From Geobacillus thermodenitrificans subsp. thermodenitrificans DSM 465 (GTDB lineage: Bacteria; Bacillota; Bacilli; Bacillales; Anoxybacillaceae), in NCBI RefSeq assembly GCF_000496575.1, contig NZ_AYKT01000011.1, positions 1-64,000 on the forward strand: 64,000 nucleotides of DNA, in the 5' to 3' direction. The notes under the pieces are model-generated. The model was not told the DNA's origin. It did no database searches and was given only the letters and a program-made list of their open reading frames with translations. Both the position numbers and the translations under genes were made by a program. Below, in pieces: positions 57,016 through 64,000 of the stretch (within the stretch, counting starts at the first letter, position 1; each line of letters opens with the position of its first letter).

Positions 57016-57750
57016 TTATCGCTCCCAGACAAGACCGGTTCGGGCAAGGCGAATGACACCGCGAAACGTCCGTCCCGCCTCCTCGATGAGCTGTTCATGA
57101 CGGCCAATGTGCGGCAAATGCGTCAACCATAGTTCACCAACGCCCGCTCCTTCAGCGATGGTTGCCGCTTCTTCACTCGTCATATGTCCGGCAGGCGCTG
57201 CGTTTTGTCCAGCGTAAAAGTTGCATTCACAAATGAGCAAATCAGCTCCTTTAGCAAACGGCACAAACTCCGGTATATAGCTAGAATCAGCCGTATACAC
57301 GATCGTGTTGTCGCCGGCGGTAATACGCATCGCGTAGCAAGGCACCGGATGAACCGTTTTTAGAAATGTAATTGAAAACGGCCCAACAGCAAGCTCCCCT
57401 TTCGGATCATAGGCGATCCCTTCCGTAATGCCGTTATGCGTTAAGCGCTCAAATGCTTCCTCGTCTTCCGTGTGACCATAAATCGGCAGCACCGGCAAGT
57501 CAGCTCCTAATGTTTTATGGATGAGGCGCGCGTATTGAAGCGGACCAATATCAGCGATATGGTCGTAATGGTAATGAGAAAGGATGACCGCATCTAAATC
57601 TTCTACGGTCGTATAATTTTGCAGCTTAGCAAGTGCTCCGCTCCCACAATCGACAAGTAGGCGAAAACCGTCATGCTCGAACAAATACGCCGATGTTGCT
57701 TCATTGACGGCTGGAAACCCTCCCCAATAGCCGATGACCGTTACTTTCAT
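57016..57750 (-). CDS. yhfI: Metallo-beta-lactamase-fold hydrolase YhfI
   Basis: 244 residues from ATG 57750 after GGGAGAG; a frame open to 57849 has other ATGs without sites. RNase Z/cyclase-like fold: LLVDCGSGALAKL, the metal motif SHYHYDHI, HPVPCYAMRI, YTADSSY, LLICECNFYAGQ, and LTHLPH. Binds two zinc ions; the substrate is unknown. The yhfI-lcfB and yhfI/yhfH neighbourhoods are as in B. subtilis. Confidence 0.9.
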   Translation of the reverse strand: MKVTVIGYWGGFPAVNEATSAYLFEHDGFRLLVDCGSGALAKLQNYTTVEDLDAVILSHYHYDHIADIGPLQYARLIHKTLGADLPVLPIYGHTEDEEAFERLTHNGITEGIAYDPKGELAVGPFSITFLKTVHPVPCYAMRITAGDNTIVYTADSSYIPEFVPFAKGADLLICECNFYAGQNAAPAGHMTSEEAATIAEGAGVGELWLTHLPHIGRHEQLIEEAGRTFRGVIRLARTGLVWER

Positions 57751-57842
57751 TTCCTGTTCTCTCCCTTCATTCATTTTGTCTTCATCATACACAATTGTGT
57801 TCATTTTTTCATCTTTGTCGCCTTTTTGTTTTAAAACACATA

Positions 57843-57872
57843 TTGACACATCGTTTTGTGTTATAGTACAAT
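57843..57872 (+). promoter_or_regulatory. SigA promoter of yhfH
   Basis: TTGACA (57843-57848), 18 bases, TACAAT (57867-57872). ACACA/TGTGT half-sites surround it (see findings). Confidence 0.75.
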
Positions 57873-57902
57873 AAAGCTACCAAGACAACGGAGGGGATCG
57901 AA

Positions 57903-58040
57903 ATGTTAGTAAAAGTGTTAGAATTTTTCAAAAACCTACCGCCCAAAAAATGCATGCACTGCGGTAAAGAAATGGATGAACAGCATGAATGTTACGGCAA
58001 CATCTGTTCTGACTGCCTTGGCTCCGCTTACCGCCAATAG
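57903..58040 (+). CDS. yhfH: Small Cys-rich (zinc-knuckle-like) protein YhfH
   Basis: 45 residues: MLVKVLEFFKNLPPKKCMHC, GKEMDEQHECYGNICSDCLG, SAYRQ. Two CxxC pairs (Cys17/20 and Cys35/38) could bind one zinc; Cys30 is an additional cysteine. GGAGGGG precedes ATG 57903, a SigA promoter lies upstream and a terminator follows, so it is a real monocistronic gene despite its size. Function unknown; it matches B. subtilis YhfH in size and in being next to yhfI. Confidence 0.88.
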   Translation: MLVKVLEFFKNLPPKKCMHCGKEMDEQHECYGNICSDCLGSAYRQ

Positions 58041-58127
58041 GTGAGCGGACGCTGCCCTTGCGTCACGTTTGCCGGCTGCCCCGCCGGCGATAGGCTGTTC
58101 CCCGATGCAGCCTGCCTTTTCCGTAAT

Positions 58128-58153
58128 GCCTCCTTCCAAGGGGGCTTTTTTTT
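58128..58153 (+). terminator. Intrinsic terminator after yhfH
   Basis: GCCTCCTT-CC-AAGGGGGC followed by eight T. About 90 untranslated bases, including a GCCGGC-rich segment, separate it from the yhfH stop. Confidence 0.8.
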
Positions 58154-58371
58154 GACGCTAAGCCTGACGCACAGCTAACATCTCTCATTCATCTCATAAT
58201 ACCATAGCACCGCTGCGACAAAGAAACAACGGATTGCTGCTTTAAAAGGGAGGGAAATTCCTTTCCGAAACAATGAAAATCAAACAAAAGGGCTGATCTC
58301 AAAAGGACGTTTTACAACCTTTTGGGATCAACCCTTTGCTCATGAAATGACGCTCTTCAAGTCAAAACCAA
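58154..58371 (-). terminator. Gap holding the long terminator hairpin of yhgE
   Basis: No gene is seen. The hairpin at about 58286-58337 on the minus strand pairs AAAGGGTTGATCCCAAAAGG with CCTTTTGAGATCAGCCCTTT (two mismatched/wobble positions) followed by TGTTTG. Its length (about 20 bp) is unusual and looks like a small repeated palindrome. Confidence 0.6.
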
Positions 58372-60756
58372 TCACGCTTCAACCGTTGTTTCAGTTTCTG
58401 TCCATACCGCATAGCGGCGGCGATAAAGAAGGCAGAAATACGCAAGTGTCCCTAAAGCAAAGACTGTCGCCACTATAGCCAATATCGCCGCCTCCTTCCA
58501 CATTAACACGAAATCACCGCCCGAAATAACGGTCCGCAGCCCATGGATGGCATGGGTCATCGGCAACCACGGATGAAGCGATTGCAGTGCGTCCGGAATG
58601 AGCTCAAGTGGGTACGTGCCGGCGCTTCCTATAAGCTGGGCGATGAGCAGCAAAATGGCCAGGAACCGGCCCGGATTGTCAAACAAGGTGACGAGAAATT
58701 GGACAATCATCATAAATGCCATACTAATGATCCACGTAAACAGCAGGAAGCGCCAAACGCTTTGTACATGCAAGTCAAGCCCGTACAACACCCATGCATC
58801 GGCCAACAGTGTTTGTGCCGCCGACACAATAGCCAATACTCCCCATTTTCCAAAAAACCAAGCCACCCCGGACGACGGCCGTTCGACTGGTTCACGCAAC
58901 GGAAAGACGATCGTCAATAGCAGAGCCCCAACAAACAAGCCAAGCGATAAAAAGTACGGAGCAAAGCCAGTTCCATAATTCGGCACGTGGTGGAGTGGCC
59001 GTTTGTCGTTTTGTACTGGATCTGCGATCATCTCGGATACACGCTCGTTCGCTTGAATACTATCTGCCTTTTCCGCTCCTTCGCTTAAGCGGTCAGCCAA
59101 CTCACCCGCTCCTTGTTCAAGCCGTACGAGTCCGGTTGACAGCGATCGTCCACCGCGGAGAAGACTATCAAATCCTTGATGGAGCGAAGTCGCACCTTCA
59201 GCCACAGCAGAAACGCCGTCGGAAAGTTTGTTCGCCCCGTCCGCCAACTCACTTGTTCCGGAAACAAGCTGGCTGGAACCAGTAGCAAGTTGGTTGACTC
59301 CATCAGCCAGCTTGCTGCTGCCGACTGCGACTGTTTGTGCCCCTTGATAAGCGGCTTGAAGCTGGTTTTCAAGCTCCTTCGCACCATCGACCAGTGTTTG
59401 TTGGCCGGCCACTAAGCGATCAGCGCCATCGACAAGCTGCTGTTGTCCGTTAACGAGCTTTCCGATGCCTTCTTGCACTGCCTGCTGCCCCGAAGCGAAC
59501 GCCGCTGCACCGTCAGCAAGCTGAGAAGCACCGTTTTTGATGCGTCCCGCTTGGTCAGCTAGCCCGCGAATGCCAGTTGCTACACTCTCGCTTCCCTTTA
59601 CAAGCGGTTGAAGCTGCTCATAAAGCGTCTGCAAAGTTGCTTTTTGCTGCGGATCGTCCGTTTGCTCAATCAGCCTTTCAAGTTGAGCCGCATACTGCTG
59701 CAGCCCTATGTTCACTTCACTCGCTCCGTCAGCCGCCTCACCCGCCTTTTGTTGCCACGCTTGAATTCCTTCACCCAGCTCAGCCGCCCTGTCACGAAGC
59801 TCGTTCGCCCCACTAGTGAGAGATGGCAATTGTGATTGCAGTTCTTTCATACTATGAAGCGAAGTGTGCAATCCATTCGCGAGCGACGATGCCCCATTTT
59901 GAGCTTCTACAGCGCCAGAAGCAAGTTTTTGGCTGCCGACAGCCAATTTTCCAAGCCCATCCTGAAGTGCCGTCGCTCCAGTTTGTAGTTGTTTTGCCCC
60001 GTCACTCGCCTCTTGTAACCCGTTTTCAAACGTCAATGATTTCTCAGCTAACTCGGTTAAATAATGGGACAAATCAGACGCCCCGTCCTTGACTTTTTCC
60101 GCTCCAGCGGCCAAACTAGCGCTTCCTCGCTCCGCCGCTTCCATTCCGTCGGAAAGTGAACGGCTTCCTTGTCCCGCTGTTCGGAGCCCATCGTGCAGCT
60201 GATTTGCTCCTTGACTTGCCTTATCGAGCCCGTCGGCTGCTGCCTTCATGTTCGTCAACATTGTTTCTGCATACGTTTTTGTTACATTTTTCGAAATTTC
60301 TTCTTTTATTGCCTCAATGGCAGAATCGCCAATCTTTCCAGCTAAATAATTCGCCCCTTCATTTGGGATGTATACGAGTCTCAGCGGCTTTGGGTTGCCG
60401 CTTTGCACCGTTGTTGCGTTAGCAGAAAAATCACTGGGAATAATGACGGCCATGTAATACCTTTGGTTCTTCAAACCATCATCCACTTGCTTGCGACTGA
60501 CGAACTGCCAATCAAACGTTCCATTTTCTTTCAGCCGCTTTACCACATCGTCGCCAAGGTTAATTTTCTTGCCGTCAAGCACCGCTCCCTTATCTTCATT
60601 GACGACCGCCACCGGCAGCTGATCTACATGGCCGTACGGATCCCAAAACGCCCATAAAAACGATCCGCTATAAAGAAGAGGAATGAGCAAAATCGCTAGA
60701 ATCGGAATGAGCACTTTCGGGCGGAAGATAATCGTGCGCAGTTCTTTTATCAACAT
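58372..60756 (-). CDS. yhgE: YhgE/Pip-family membrane protein
   Basis: 794 residues from ATG 60756 (GGAGG 10 bases before it). One helix at the N-terminus (VLIPILAILLIPLLYSGSFL), a long extracellular part and five helices at the C-terminus (from FAPYFLSLGLFVGALLLTIV). The middle (about 190-600) is built of repeated short units such as LADGANKLSDG, LASGAVEAQNG, and LVNGQQQLVDG, typical of YhgE, whose relatives are phage-receptor (Pip) or type VII secretion-linked proteins. It lies behind a TetR gene with matching operators. Confidence 0.9.
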   Translation of the reverse strand: MLIKELRTIIFRPKVLIPILAILLIPLLYSGSFLWAFWDPYGHVDQLPVAVVNEDKGAVLDGKKINLGDDVVKRLKENGTFDWQFVSRKQVDDGLKNQRYYMAVIIPSDFSANATTVQSGNPKPLRLVYIPNEGANYLAGKIGDSAIEAIKEEISKNVTKTYAETMLTNMKAAADGLDKASQGANQLHDGLRTAGQGSRSLSDGMEAAERGSASLAAGAEKVKDGASDLSHYLTELAEKSLTFENGLQEASDGAKQLQTGATALQDGLGKLAVGSQKLASGAVEAQNGASSLANGLHTSLHSMKELQSQLPSLTSGANELRDRAAELGEGIQAWQQKAGEAADGASEVNIGLQQYAAQLERLIEQTDDPQQKATLQTLYEQLQPLVKGSESVATGIRGLADQAGRIKNGASQLADGAAAFASGQQAVQEGIGKLVNGQQQLVDGADRLVAGQQTLVDGAKELENQLQAAYQGAQTVAVGSSKLADGVNQLATGSSQLVSGTSELADGANKLSDGVSAVAEGATSLHQGFDSLLRGGRSLSTGLVRLEQGAGELADRLSEGAEKADSIQANERVSEMIADPVQNDKRPLHHVPNYGTGFAPYFLSLGLFVGALLLTIVFPLREPVERPSSGVAWFFGKWGVLAIVSAAQTLLADAWVLYGLDLHVQSVWRFLLFTWIISMAFMMIVQFLVTLFDNPGRFLAILLLIAQLIGSAGTYPLELIPDALQSLHPWLPMTHAIHGLRTVISGGDFVLMWKEAAILAIVATVFALGTLAYFCLLYRRRYAVWTETETTVEA

Positions 60757-60781
60757 AGAGTGGCTCCCTCCTTTAAACAAA

Positions 60782-60804
60782 TGACCAATTCGTTCATTTA
60801 GTCA
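60782..60804. promoter_or_regulatory. YhgD operator in front of yhgE
   Basis: A 23-bp partial palindrome starting TGACCAATTCGTTC and ending ATTTAGTCA lies 26 bases before the yhgE start. It equals the operator at 61422-61444 (reverse strand) at 21 of 23 positions. Confidence 0.75.
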
Positions 60805-60830
60805 AAAAGATCAAAAAAAGATAGGATTAT

Positions 60831-61403
60831 CTACTTGGACAATCCTTGTAAAAAATAAAGCGCAAACAATTCGGCAATTTGTTCTTTTGTCAGCGGTTGA
60901 TGATCTTTCTCCCAATCGACAATGAGAGCAATGTACATCTTTAGCATTAAAAACGCCGTTATTTCCGCATTGCATGGGCGGATTTCCCCTTTTTCCACCG
61001 CCGCCTCAATTTTTTGCCGAATAAACTCAACCATCGCCCGGTCGAACTTAGTCAGCACTTCCTGCACCGCTATCGTGCCAATACTGCGCATTTCTTGGAG
61101 CAGCTTCGCTGTCAGCTGGTGGCGCTGGCGGAATTCTAAAATACGGTACAGAGCTCGATGAACGTTTTCGGAAAACGGCAACGACGAATCCATCGCTTGC
61201 TCAGCTTCTACTTTGATTTCCGCGATCAAGGACGAAACGATTTCATCAAGCAACTCCTCTTTGCTTTTAAAAAACGTGTAAATCGTCCCTTTGCCGACGT
61301 TGGCGAGCTTGGCGATCTGTTCCATCGTCGTTGCCTTGTAGCCGAAAGCAGCAAACGATTGAGCTGCTGCTTCGATAATCTGCCGTTTACGATCGCTTGC
61401 CAT
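60831..61403 (-). CDS. yhgD: TetR-family regulator YhgD
   Basis: 190 residues from ATG 61403 (AAAGGATGAGG upstream; ATG 61412 also possible). The N-terminal helix-turn-helix is IIEAAAQSFAAFGYKATTME, QIAKLANVGKGTIYTFFKSK; the C-terminal ligand domain is all-helical. It sits directly upstream of yhgE with its own 23-bp operator overlapping the promoter, so it likely represses itself and yhgE. The inducer is unknown. Confidence 0.9.
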   Translation of the reverse strand: MASDRKRQIIEAAAQSFAAFGYKATTMEQIAKLANVGKGTIYTFFKSKEELLDEIVSSLIAEIKVEAEQAMDSSLPFSENVHRALYRILEFRQRHQLTAKLLQEMRSIGTIAVQEVLTKFDRAMVEFIRQKIEAAVEKGEIRPCNAEITAFLMLKMYIALIVDWEKDHQPLTKEQIAELFALYFLQGLSK

Positions 61404-61421
61404 TAGCCTCATCCTTTAATA

Positions 61422-61444
61422 TGACTGAATGAACGATTTGGTCA
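61422..61444. promoter_or_regulatory. YhgD operator in front of yhgD
   Basis: 23 bp starting TGACTGAATGAACG and ending TTTGGTCA; the minus-strand TTGACC -35-like hexamer overlaps it. Confidence 0.75.
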
Positions 61445-61553
61445 ATTCATTTTTATCCTATCATAGACCTGCCTCCGGCGTAAAGGGCAAAAATAATACA
61501 CATCTTAAGACACAGTTGCGGCACCCTCTACCTAAAGAAACGACACCATTCAT

Positions 61554-61577
61554 CCCCAGGCAAAGCATTGCCTGGGG
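61554..61577 (-). terminator. Hairpin after hemY
   Basis: CCCCAGGCAA and TTGCCTGGGG form a perfect 10-bp stem with a 4-base loop, 25 bases past the hemY stop; no T-run. Confidence 0.45.
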
Positions 61578-61602
61578 GCTGATGAGTCGATGACTAAACG
61601 GC

Positions 61603-63045
61603 TTATTGAGCGCTGCTGTACACGGCTTCTGCCGATCGGTTTGATTCCCCTTGCCGCAAATAATCAAGCACATCACGGACCGCCTTCTCCCCTTGATCAA
61701 TGCAATCAGGCAATCCGAGACCTTCATAGGAGCTGCCAGCTAAAAACACCCCTGGCAGCTCCGCCGCCATATGCTGCTTAATCGCCGCCAGCCGCTCTCG
61801 ATGCCCGACTGTATATTGCGGCATCGCCCGCTTCCAACGGGAGATGACGGCAAATTCCGGATGGCCATCAATTTTCATCACTTTGTTTAAGTCATCAAGC
61901 ACGATGCGGACGATCTCATCGTCCGGCTGATCAACGATGTCTTCATCCCCCGGTCGTCCGACATAGCCACGCAAAAGCGCTTTGCCAGGCGGTGTCGTAT
62001 GCGGCCATTTTTTATGCGTCCACGTGCACGCCGTCATTGTGTAATCGCTGCGTCGCGAGACGACAAACCCAGTGCCATCAATATCTTGGCGGATCGCTTT
62101 CTCCGGAAAAGCAAGCGCCACCGTCGCCACCGATGTCAGCGGTACCGAACGAAATGGGGCGAAAAACGGATAATCAGCGAGCATGTCCGGTACAATGTGG
62201 TGCGGCACAGTGATGATCACGCTGTCCGCCTCCCATGTTTCACCAGTGCTCAATTGAAGACGGTACGCCGAACCAGCCCGGGTGATCCGCTCGACACGCG
62301 TCCCTTTGATGACACTGCCCGGTTCAAGCCGCTTTTCCACTTCTTCAACGAGCGACTGCAAGCCGGTTTTTAATGTCTGAAACGCTCCTTTTCGCTCTTT
62401 CTGTTCTTTTGGCGTCGTTCGTTTTGCTCCTCGAACGAGGCTGCCGTATTTTTGTTCGAGCTGAAAAAACTGTGGGAACGTCGCCATTAAACTCATTTCG
62501 TCAATGTCACCGGCATAAATGCCAGACAGCAGCGGTTCGATCAAATTGTCCACCACTTCGTCGCCTAAACGGCGGCGAAAAAATTGGCCGAGCGGCATGT
62601 CACCGTTTGTTTTCACCGGCGGCAACACGAAATCGAGTGCCGCTCGCAGCTTGCCGACTGGAGAAAACAGCCCAGTCGTTAAAAACGGGGCGATGCGCGT
62701 CGGAATGCCCATCACCGCTCCGCCTGGGATCGGATATAATTGGCCGTTTACTAAAATGTACGATTTCCCAGTCGCATTGTGGACGATTTCATGTTCAAGG
62801 CCAACTTCCTTTACAAGACGGAACGCGCTCGTTTTCCTTGCCAAAAAAGAGTCTGGGCCACGCTCAATGACATAGCCGTCACGGATGACCGTCTGCACTT
62901 TTCCACCGAGCCGGTGTGTTGCTTCGACAAGCTTACATGTCAGCGGCAGACGCTGTTCTTTGATCGCTTTTTGCAAGTAGTAGGCAGCAGTGAGACCAGT
63001 AATGCCACCGCCGATAATGACAACCGTCCGTTTCTCTTCACTCAT
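61603..63045 (-). CDS. hemY: Coproporphyrinogen III oxidase (HemY/CgoX)
   Basis: 480 residues. FAD-binding [13 protein letters not shown] at the start, then [39 protein letters not shown], and the C-terminal FAD motif [21 protein letters not shown]. In Gram-positives it oxidises coproporphyrinogen III to coproporphyrin III in the coproporphyrin-dependent haem pathway. The ATG at 63045 overlaps the hemH stop by 8 bases and follows AGAAGG; further ATG/TTG codons upstream are less well spaced. Confidence 0.95.
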   Translation of the reverse strand: MSEEKRTVVIIGGGITGLTAAYYLQKAIKEQRLPLTCKLVEATHRLGGKVQTVIRDGYVIERGPDSFLARKTSAFRLVKEVGLEHEIVHNATGKSYILVNGQLYPIPGGAVMGIPTRIAPFLTTGLFSPVGKLRAALDFVLPPVKTNGDMPLGQFFRRRLGDEVVDNLIEPLLSGIYAGDIDEMSLMATFPQFFQLEQKYGSLVRGAKRTTPKEQKERKGAFQTLKTGLQSLVEEVEKRLEPGSVIKGTRVERITRAGSAYRLQLSTGETWEADSVIITVPHHIVPDMLADYPFFAPFRSVPLTSVATVALAFPEKAIRQDIDGTGFVVSRRSDYTMTACTWTHKKWPHTTPPGKALLRGYVGRPGDEDIVDQPDDEIVRIVLDDLNKVMKIDGHPEFAVISRWKRAMPQYTVGHRERLAAIKQHMAAELPGVFLAGSSYEGLGLPDCIDQGEKAVRDVLDYLRQGESNRSAEAVYSSAQ

Positions 63046-63988
63046 GCTCATCGCCTTCTTTTGCAAGCCGTTTTAGCACGACCGTCGCCAACGCATCAAT
63101 AAACAGTGGATCGGTGTTCGGCATTTCTGGCCGGTAATAGCGGGCGCCAATTTCTTCGGTCACTTGTTTACATTCAATATCATTATCATACAACACTTCT
63201 AAATGATCGGCGACAAAGCCGACCGGCGCATAAACAAACGATGTATAACCTTGTTCATCGTGCAACTGGCGCGTCAAATCTTGCACATCCGGGCCTAACC
63301 AAGGCTCCGGTGTATTTCCAGCACTTTGCCAACCGACGGCGTAATGAGTGACACCGGCTTGCTCGGCGATGCGCTTTGCCGTGTCTTCAAGTTGCGCCGG
63401 ATACGGATCACCAGCTTGGATGATTTTTTCCGGCAGGCTGTGGGCTGATACGATGAGCACCGCCTGCTCCCGTTCACGTTCCGGCATGGCGTCGAAAATA
63501 GCTTTCACTTTTTCCGACCAATATTGCAAAAACTTTGGTTCGTCATACCATTGATCGATCGTGTAAATGACCGGGCCACCAAGCTTTTCCGCCGCCGCTT
63601 TTGCCCGCTCGTTGTACGAGCGGATGCTGAATGTGGAATAATGCGGCGCCAAAACGATTGCCACCGCCTCTTTCACACCGTCAGCATGCATGCGCTCGAC
63701 CGCATCCTCGATAAATGGCTCGATATGTTTCAGCCCTAAATACATGCAAAACTCGACTTCATCCTGCATTTCGTTCAGCCGCTTCTCGAGCTGTTTCGCC
63801 TGCGCTTCCGTGATTTTAGCGAGCGGTGACAGCCCGCCGATCGCTCGGTAGCGCGCTTTTAAGTCGTCAATTTGTTCTTGTGGCGGCTTCCTTCCATGGC
63901 GGATATGCGTGTAATACCGTTCGATATCGTCTTCTTTATACGGGGTTCCATACGCCATAACAAGCAGTCCGACCGTTTTTTTCGCCAT
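63038..63988 (-). CDS. hemH: Coproporphyrin ferrochelatase (HemH/CpfC)
   Basis: 316 residues: [42 protein letters not shown], and the metal-site His in [11 protein letters not shown], with [11 protein letters not shown] near the end. Inserts iron into coproporphyrin III; with HemY it forms consecutive steps. AGGTG before ATG 63988. hemE is expected just beyond the window end, as in hemEHY. Confidence 0.96.
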   Translation of the reverse strand: MAKKTVGLLVMAYGTPYKEDDIERYYTHIRHGRKPPQEQIDDLKARYRAIGGLSPLAKITEAQAKQLEKRLNEMQDEVEFCMYLGLKHIEPFIEDAVERMHADGVKEAVAIVLAPHYSTFSIRSYNERAKAAAEKLGGPVIYTIDQWYDEPKFLQYWSEKVKAIFDAMPEREREQAVLIVSAHSLPEKIIQAGDPYPAQLEDTAKRIAEQAGVTHYAVGWQSAGNTPEPWLGPDVQDLTRQLHDEQGYTSFVYAPVGFVADHLEVLYDNDIECKQVTEEIGARYYRPEMPNTDPLFIDALATVVLKRLAKEGDEHE

Positions 63989-64000
63989 TGTGTTGCACCT

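Overview
The window reads as a chromosomal segment of a thermophilic, endospore-forming Firmicute of the Geobacillus/Parageobacillus group. Three things point there. Gene content and order follow Bacillus subtilis blocks: yisI-yisK-yisL-yisN-asnO-yisQ-yisR; gerPA-PF/sbcC/sbcD/addA/addB/sipV/yhjE/comK; lcfB-yhfI-yhfH; and yhgE-yhgD-hemY-hemH. Spore genes are present (gerP, a Spo0E-like protein, AsnO). A 588-residue neopullulanase matches the classical Geobacillus stearothermophilus enzyme in length and catalytic residue numbers. I see no rRNA, tRNA, CRISPR, prophage or intact insertion sequence.

Left part (1-10.8 kb): the start of a polyamine ABC operon (potA, partial potB) preceded by a small membrane-protein gene broken by an in-frame stop; a SAM-I riboswitch controlling yitJ-metH, which makes methyl-THF and remethylates homocysteine; an SDR dehydrogenase; and a three-gene operon (O-methyltransferase, unknown small protein, HmoA-like monooxygenase).

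Maltodextrin locus (10.8-18.9 kb): malE-malF-malG, a secreted and apparently membrane-anchored alpha-amylase, and a LacI-type regulator form one minus-strand operon. It diverges from nplT, and three similar LacI-type operator sequences lie between malE and nplT. The amylase would cut starch outside, MalEFG import maltodextrins and NplT degrade them inside.

Middle (19-30 kb): AraC regulator, MATE exporter, asparagine synthetase, YisN, a FIST-PAS-GGDEF-EAL protein with a degenerate GGDEF motif, YisL, YisK, YisI and a DUF418 membrane protein, then a decayed acyl-CoA synthetase.

Spore coat/repair block (31-49.4 kb): the six-gene gerP operon plus two extra GerPA/GerPF-family genes on opposite strands, each with a SigK-like -10 element; then sbcC/sbcD and addA/addB with overlapping ends, a DedA-like gene plus signal peptidase, comK, and aceA.

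Right part (49.5-64 kb): a Sco copper chaperone, azlCD, D-amino acid aminotransferase, a three-gene ABC importer, lcfB with a FadR-like box, yhfI, the 45-residue Cys-rich yhfH, the TetR/YhgE pair with near-identical 23-bp operators before each gene, and the haem genes hemY and hemH (the operon continues upstream beyond the window). Function assignments rest on motif recognition and synteny by eye; no database search was run.
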